Shown piece by piece: positions 13,928 through 15,981 of a DNA stretch of 15,981 nucleotides (its first letter is position 1; every line of letters starts with the position of its first letter). Source of the stretch: Flavobacteriales bacterium (lineage in GTDB: Bacteria > Bacteroidota > Bacteroidia > DT-38); the NCBI GenBank assembly GCA_013214975.1, contig JABSPR010000276.1, positions 1 to 15,981 on the forward strand, written 5' to 3'. A program made the position numbers and the translations under genes. The notes under the pieces are model-generated. The model saw only the letters and a list, made by a program, of their open reading frames with translations. It ran no database searches and was not told the origin of the DNA.

Positions 13928-15981
13928 TTAATTTTTCTCGATTGCGATAAAAGTTTTTATGTTATCTTCTAACTCAATTTTTGCTTTTGAGGTCGAATTT
14001 ATCTCATTTACAAGCTCCAAAGAGGTGCTTAACGTCTCCGCGCAAATATATTTTAAATTATTATTAATTGCCGAATTAATGCTGTCGTGTTTTAAAATTT
14101 TAAGAACAATGTTATCGGTAACTTCAAACTGACTCTCTTTTCGGAGGTTTTGAATTCGATTTACAAACTCTCGAGCGATACCTTCTTCCTTTAACTCCTC
14201 GTTAAGCGTAACATCCAAAGCAACTGTGAGTTCGCTGTCTATACCAATCTTCCATCCTGGGATGTCGTCAGAGGTAATAACCAAATCATCTAATGTAAGT
14301 TCGATTTCTTCCGTTTCGAGTGCTAAAGTGTACGAATTATTTTGCTCAATAGTCTTAATGTCGTCTTGCGTGAAGTCATTAATTCTGCCTGCAACTAACT
14401 TCATGTTTCTACCGCACTTTTTGCCGAGTGTTTTAAAATTAGGCTTTACTTTCTTTACAAGCATATCGGAATCAGGGGAGATCATTTCTAATTCTTTTAC
14501 GTTGGTTTCTGAAAGGATTAACTCTTTAACTGCTTTAAGTTGTTCCTCGAATTTAGAGCTGGAGGCTGGCACCATTATCTTTTGCAAAGGCTGACGAACT
14601 CTAATATTCTCTTTCTTTCTAATGCCCAGAACGAGTGATGATATACGCTGTGCGTTGCTCATCCTTTCTTCTAAATCGGTGTCGATAAGATTTTCTTGGT
14701 AAGTAGGGAAGTCGGCTAAATGGACTGATTCTGCTTGGTTGTTACCGGTAGCTTTATTTAGATCGATGTACAATTGATCCATGTAAAATGGTGAAATAGA
14801 CGACGATAAAACGGCTACAGATTCTAAACATGTATATAATGTTTGGTAAGCAGCAATCTTGTCTTCTGTGTATTCGCCTTTCCAGAAACGTCTTCTGCAT
14901 AAACGAACATACCAGTTGCTCAGTTTGTCTACAACAAAATTTTGAATGGCTCGTCCCGCTCGAGTTGGATCATAATTTTCAAGATGCGAATCGACGTCTT
15001 TAATTAGGGTATTAAGTTCTGAGATTACCCAACGGTCAATTTCAGGAAGGGAATCGTGATTAATTTTGTCTTCTTCGAATGTAAAGCTGTCAATATTAGC
15101 ATACATAGCGAAGAATGAATAAGTGTTATAAAGTGTCCCAAAGAATTTGCGCTTTACCTCTTCAATACCCTCTGTATTAAATTTAAGGTTGTCCCATGGT
15201 TGAGCATTGGTAATCATATACCAACGTGTTGCATCCGCACCGTATTTATCTATAGTTTCAAATGGATCGGTTGCATTGCCCAAGCGCTTCGACATTTTAA
15301 TACCATTTTTATCTAATACTAACCCATTAGAAATAACATTTTTGAAAGCAATGTCTCCGAAGCAAAGTGTAGAGATTGCATGTAATGTAAAGAACCATCC
15401 TCTTGTTTGATCCACACCTTCTGCGATAAAATCTGCTGGGTAATTTTTTTCGAATACTTCTTTGTTCTCAAATGGGTAGTGCCACTGTGCATAGGGCATA
15501 GCGCCAGAATCGAACCAAACGTCAATCAAGTCAGCTTCTCTTTTCATTGGTTCGCCAGTTGAAGACACCAATACGATATTATCCACGTAAGGTCTATGTA
15601 CATTGATGCCGTTGTAGTTGTCTCTTGACATATCGTTCACACTAAAATCAGCCAATGGATTTTTATCCATTATACCTTTATTCACTGATTCGTCGCAAGC
15701 GGTTTTTAATTCTGCTAACGAACCAATGCAGATTCGCTCATCGCCATCTTTAGTGGACCATATTGGAATAGGAATACCCCAATATCGAGATCTTGATAAA
15801 TTCCAATCTTGTAAATTCTCTAGCCATTGTCCAAATCTTCCTGAACCAGTTGATTCTGGTTTCCAGTTAATTTTTTTATTGTTAGCTATTAGTTTATCCT
15901 TTACCTCAGTAGTTTTAATAAACCAAGAATCTAACGGATAATATAAAACAGGCTTATCTGTTCTCCAACAATGCGGGTAAG
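13928..15981 (-). CDS. ileS: Isoleucyl-tRNA synthetase, C-terminal two thirds (cut by window edge)
   Basis: Charges tRNA-Ile with isoleucine in the cytoplasm. The frame is open from the right edge to the stop at 13928, giving 684 codons. My translation of the edge portion includes CWRTDKPVLYYPLDSWFIKT, then WNLSRSRYWGIPIPIW and ELKTACDES, all class-I IleS sequence following the editing domain. The KMSKR ATP-binding loop is encoded at 15298-15284, preceded by the ADFIAEGVDQTRGWF block. The remaining part is the anticodon-binding domain and a C-terminal extension (LVKKVKPNFKTLGKKCG...), typical of the longer, Bacteroidota/eukaryote-like IleS type. A GTG at 15685 lies inside the gene and is not a real start. 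It leads the ileS - DksA-like - lspA cluster. The HIGH motif and the editing domain are outside the window. Confidence 0.95.
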   Translation of the reverse strand, partial: YPHCWRTDKPVLYYPLDSWFIKTTEVKDKLIANNKKINWKPESTGSGRFGQWLENLQDWNLSRSRYWGIPIPIWSTKDGDERICIGSLAELKTACDESVNKGIMDKNPLADFSVNDMSRDNYNGINVHRPYVDNIVLVSSTGEPMKREADLIDVWFDSGAMPYAQWHYPFENKEVFEKNYPADFIAEGVDQTRGWFFTLHAISTLCFGDIAFKNVISNGLVLDKNGIKMSKRLGNATDPFETIDKYGADATRWYMITNAQPWDNLKFNTEGIEEVKRKFFGTLYNTYSFFAMYANIDSFTFEEDKINHDSLPEIDRWVISELNTLIKDVDSHLENYDPTRAGRAIQNFVVDKLSNWYVRLCRRRFWKGEYTEDKIAAYQTLYTCLESVAVLSSSISPFYMDQLYIDLNKATGNNQAESVHLADFPTYQENLIDTDLEERMSNAQRISSLVLGIRKKENIRVRQPLQKIMVPASSSKFEEQLKAVKELILSETNVKELEMISPDSDMLVKKVKPNFKTLGKKCGRNMKLVAGRINDFTQDDIKTIEQNNSYTLALETEEIELTLDDLVITSDDIPGWKIGIDSELTVALDVTLNEELKEEGIAREFVNRIQNLRKESQFEVTDNIVLKILKHDSINSAINNNLKYICAETLSTSLELVNEINSTSKAKIELEDNIKTFIAIEKN

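Noticed and set aside
15683..15685. GTG at 15685 as the start of ileS
   Set aside because: The frame continues upstream to the window edge with clear IleS sequence (ELKTACDES, WNLSRSRYWG), so the GTG encodes an internal valine.

Overview
The window comes from a member of the Bacteroidota, most likely a flavobacterium-like marine or environmental lineage. The evidence is AT-rich DNA, start codons preceded by A-rich leaders instead of clear Shine-Dalgarno sites, TAnnTTTG-type -7 promoter elements, a secreted protein with a lamin-tail domain and a gliding/type IX-like C-terminal domain, a MetH split into two proteins, a DksA/TraR protein lacking most zinc cysteines, and the order ileS - DksA-like - lspA.

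Region 1 (1-4320, minus strand) is a methionine synthesis operon. A promoter and a SAM-I riboswitch lie ahead of metH part 1 (homocysteine module), metH part 2 (folate, B12 and reactivation modules) and the start of metF, which runs off the left edge. MetF supplies the methyl-folate used by the two MetH parts, and SAM sensed by the leader should shut the set down. The two metH reading frames are in the same frame and are separated only by one TAG stop codon and one further codon.

Region 2 (4321-9200) has single genes on alternating strands. A plus-strand lipoprotein has a CotH-kinase-like core behind a beta-sandwich-like domain. A minus-strand secreted lamin-tail protein is convergent with it. 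A plus-strand asd (aspartate-semialdehyde dehydrogenase, also on the route to methionine, threonine and lysine) is divergent from the lamin-tail gene and ends in a strong hairpin terminator.

Region 3 (9199-12755, minus strand) holds an RluA-type pseudouridine synthase and an overlapping pair of membrane-protein genes. The downstream member of the pair is a large PrsW-type intramembrane protease and the upstream member is an unrecognised three-helix protein.

Region 4 (12864-15981, minus strand) is the housekeeping cluster ileS (N-terminal part beyond the window), DksA/TraR-like regulator, and lspA with a TTG start.

Most of the window is ordinary core genome. I see no mobile element, CRISPR array, tRNA or rRNA. 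The parts most worth a second look are the in-frame stop inside metH, the riboswitch leader without an obvious expression platform, the CotH-like lipoprotein, and the extended PrsW protein with its overlapping partner.
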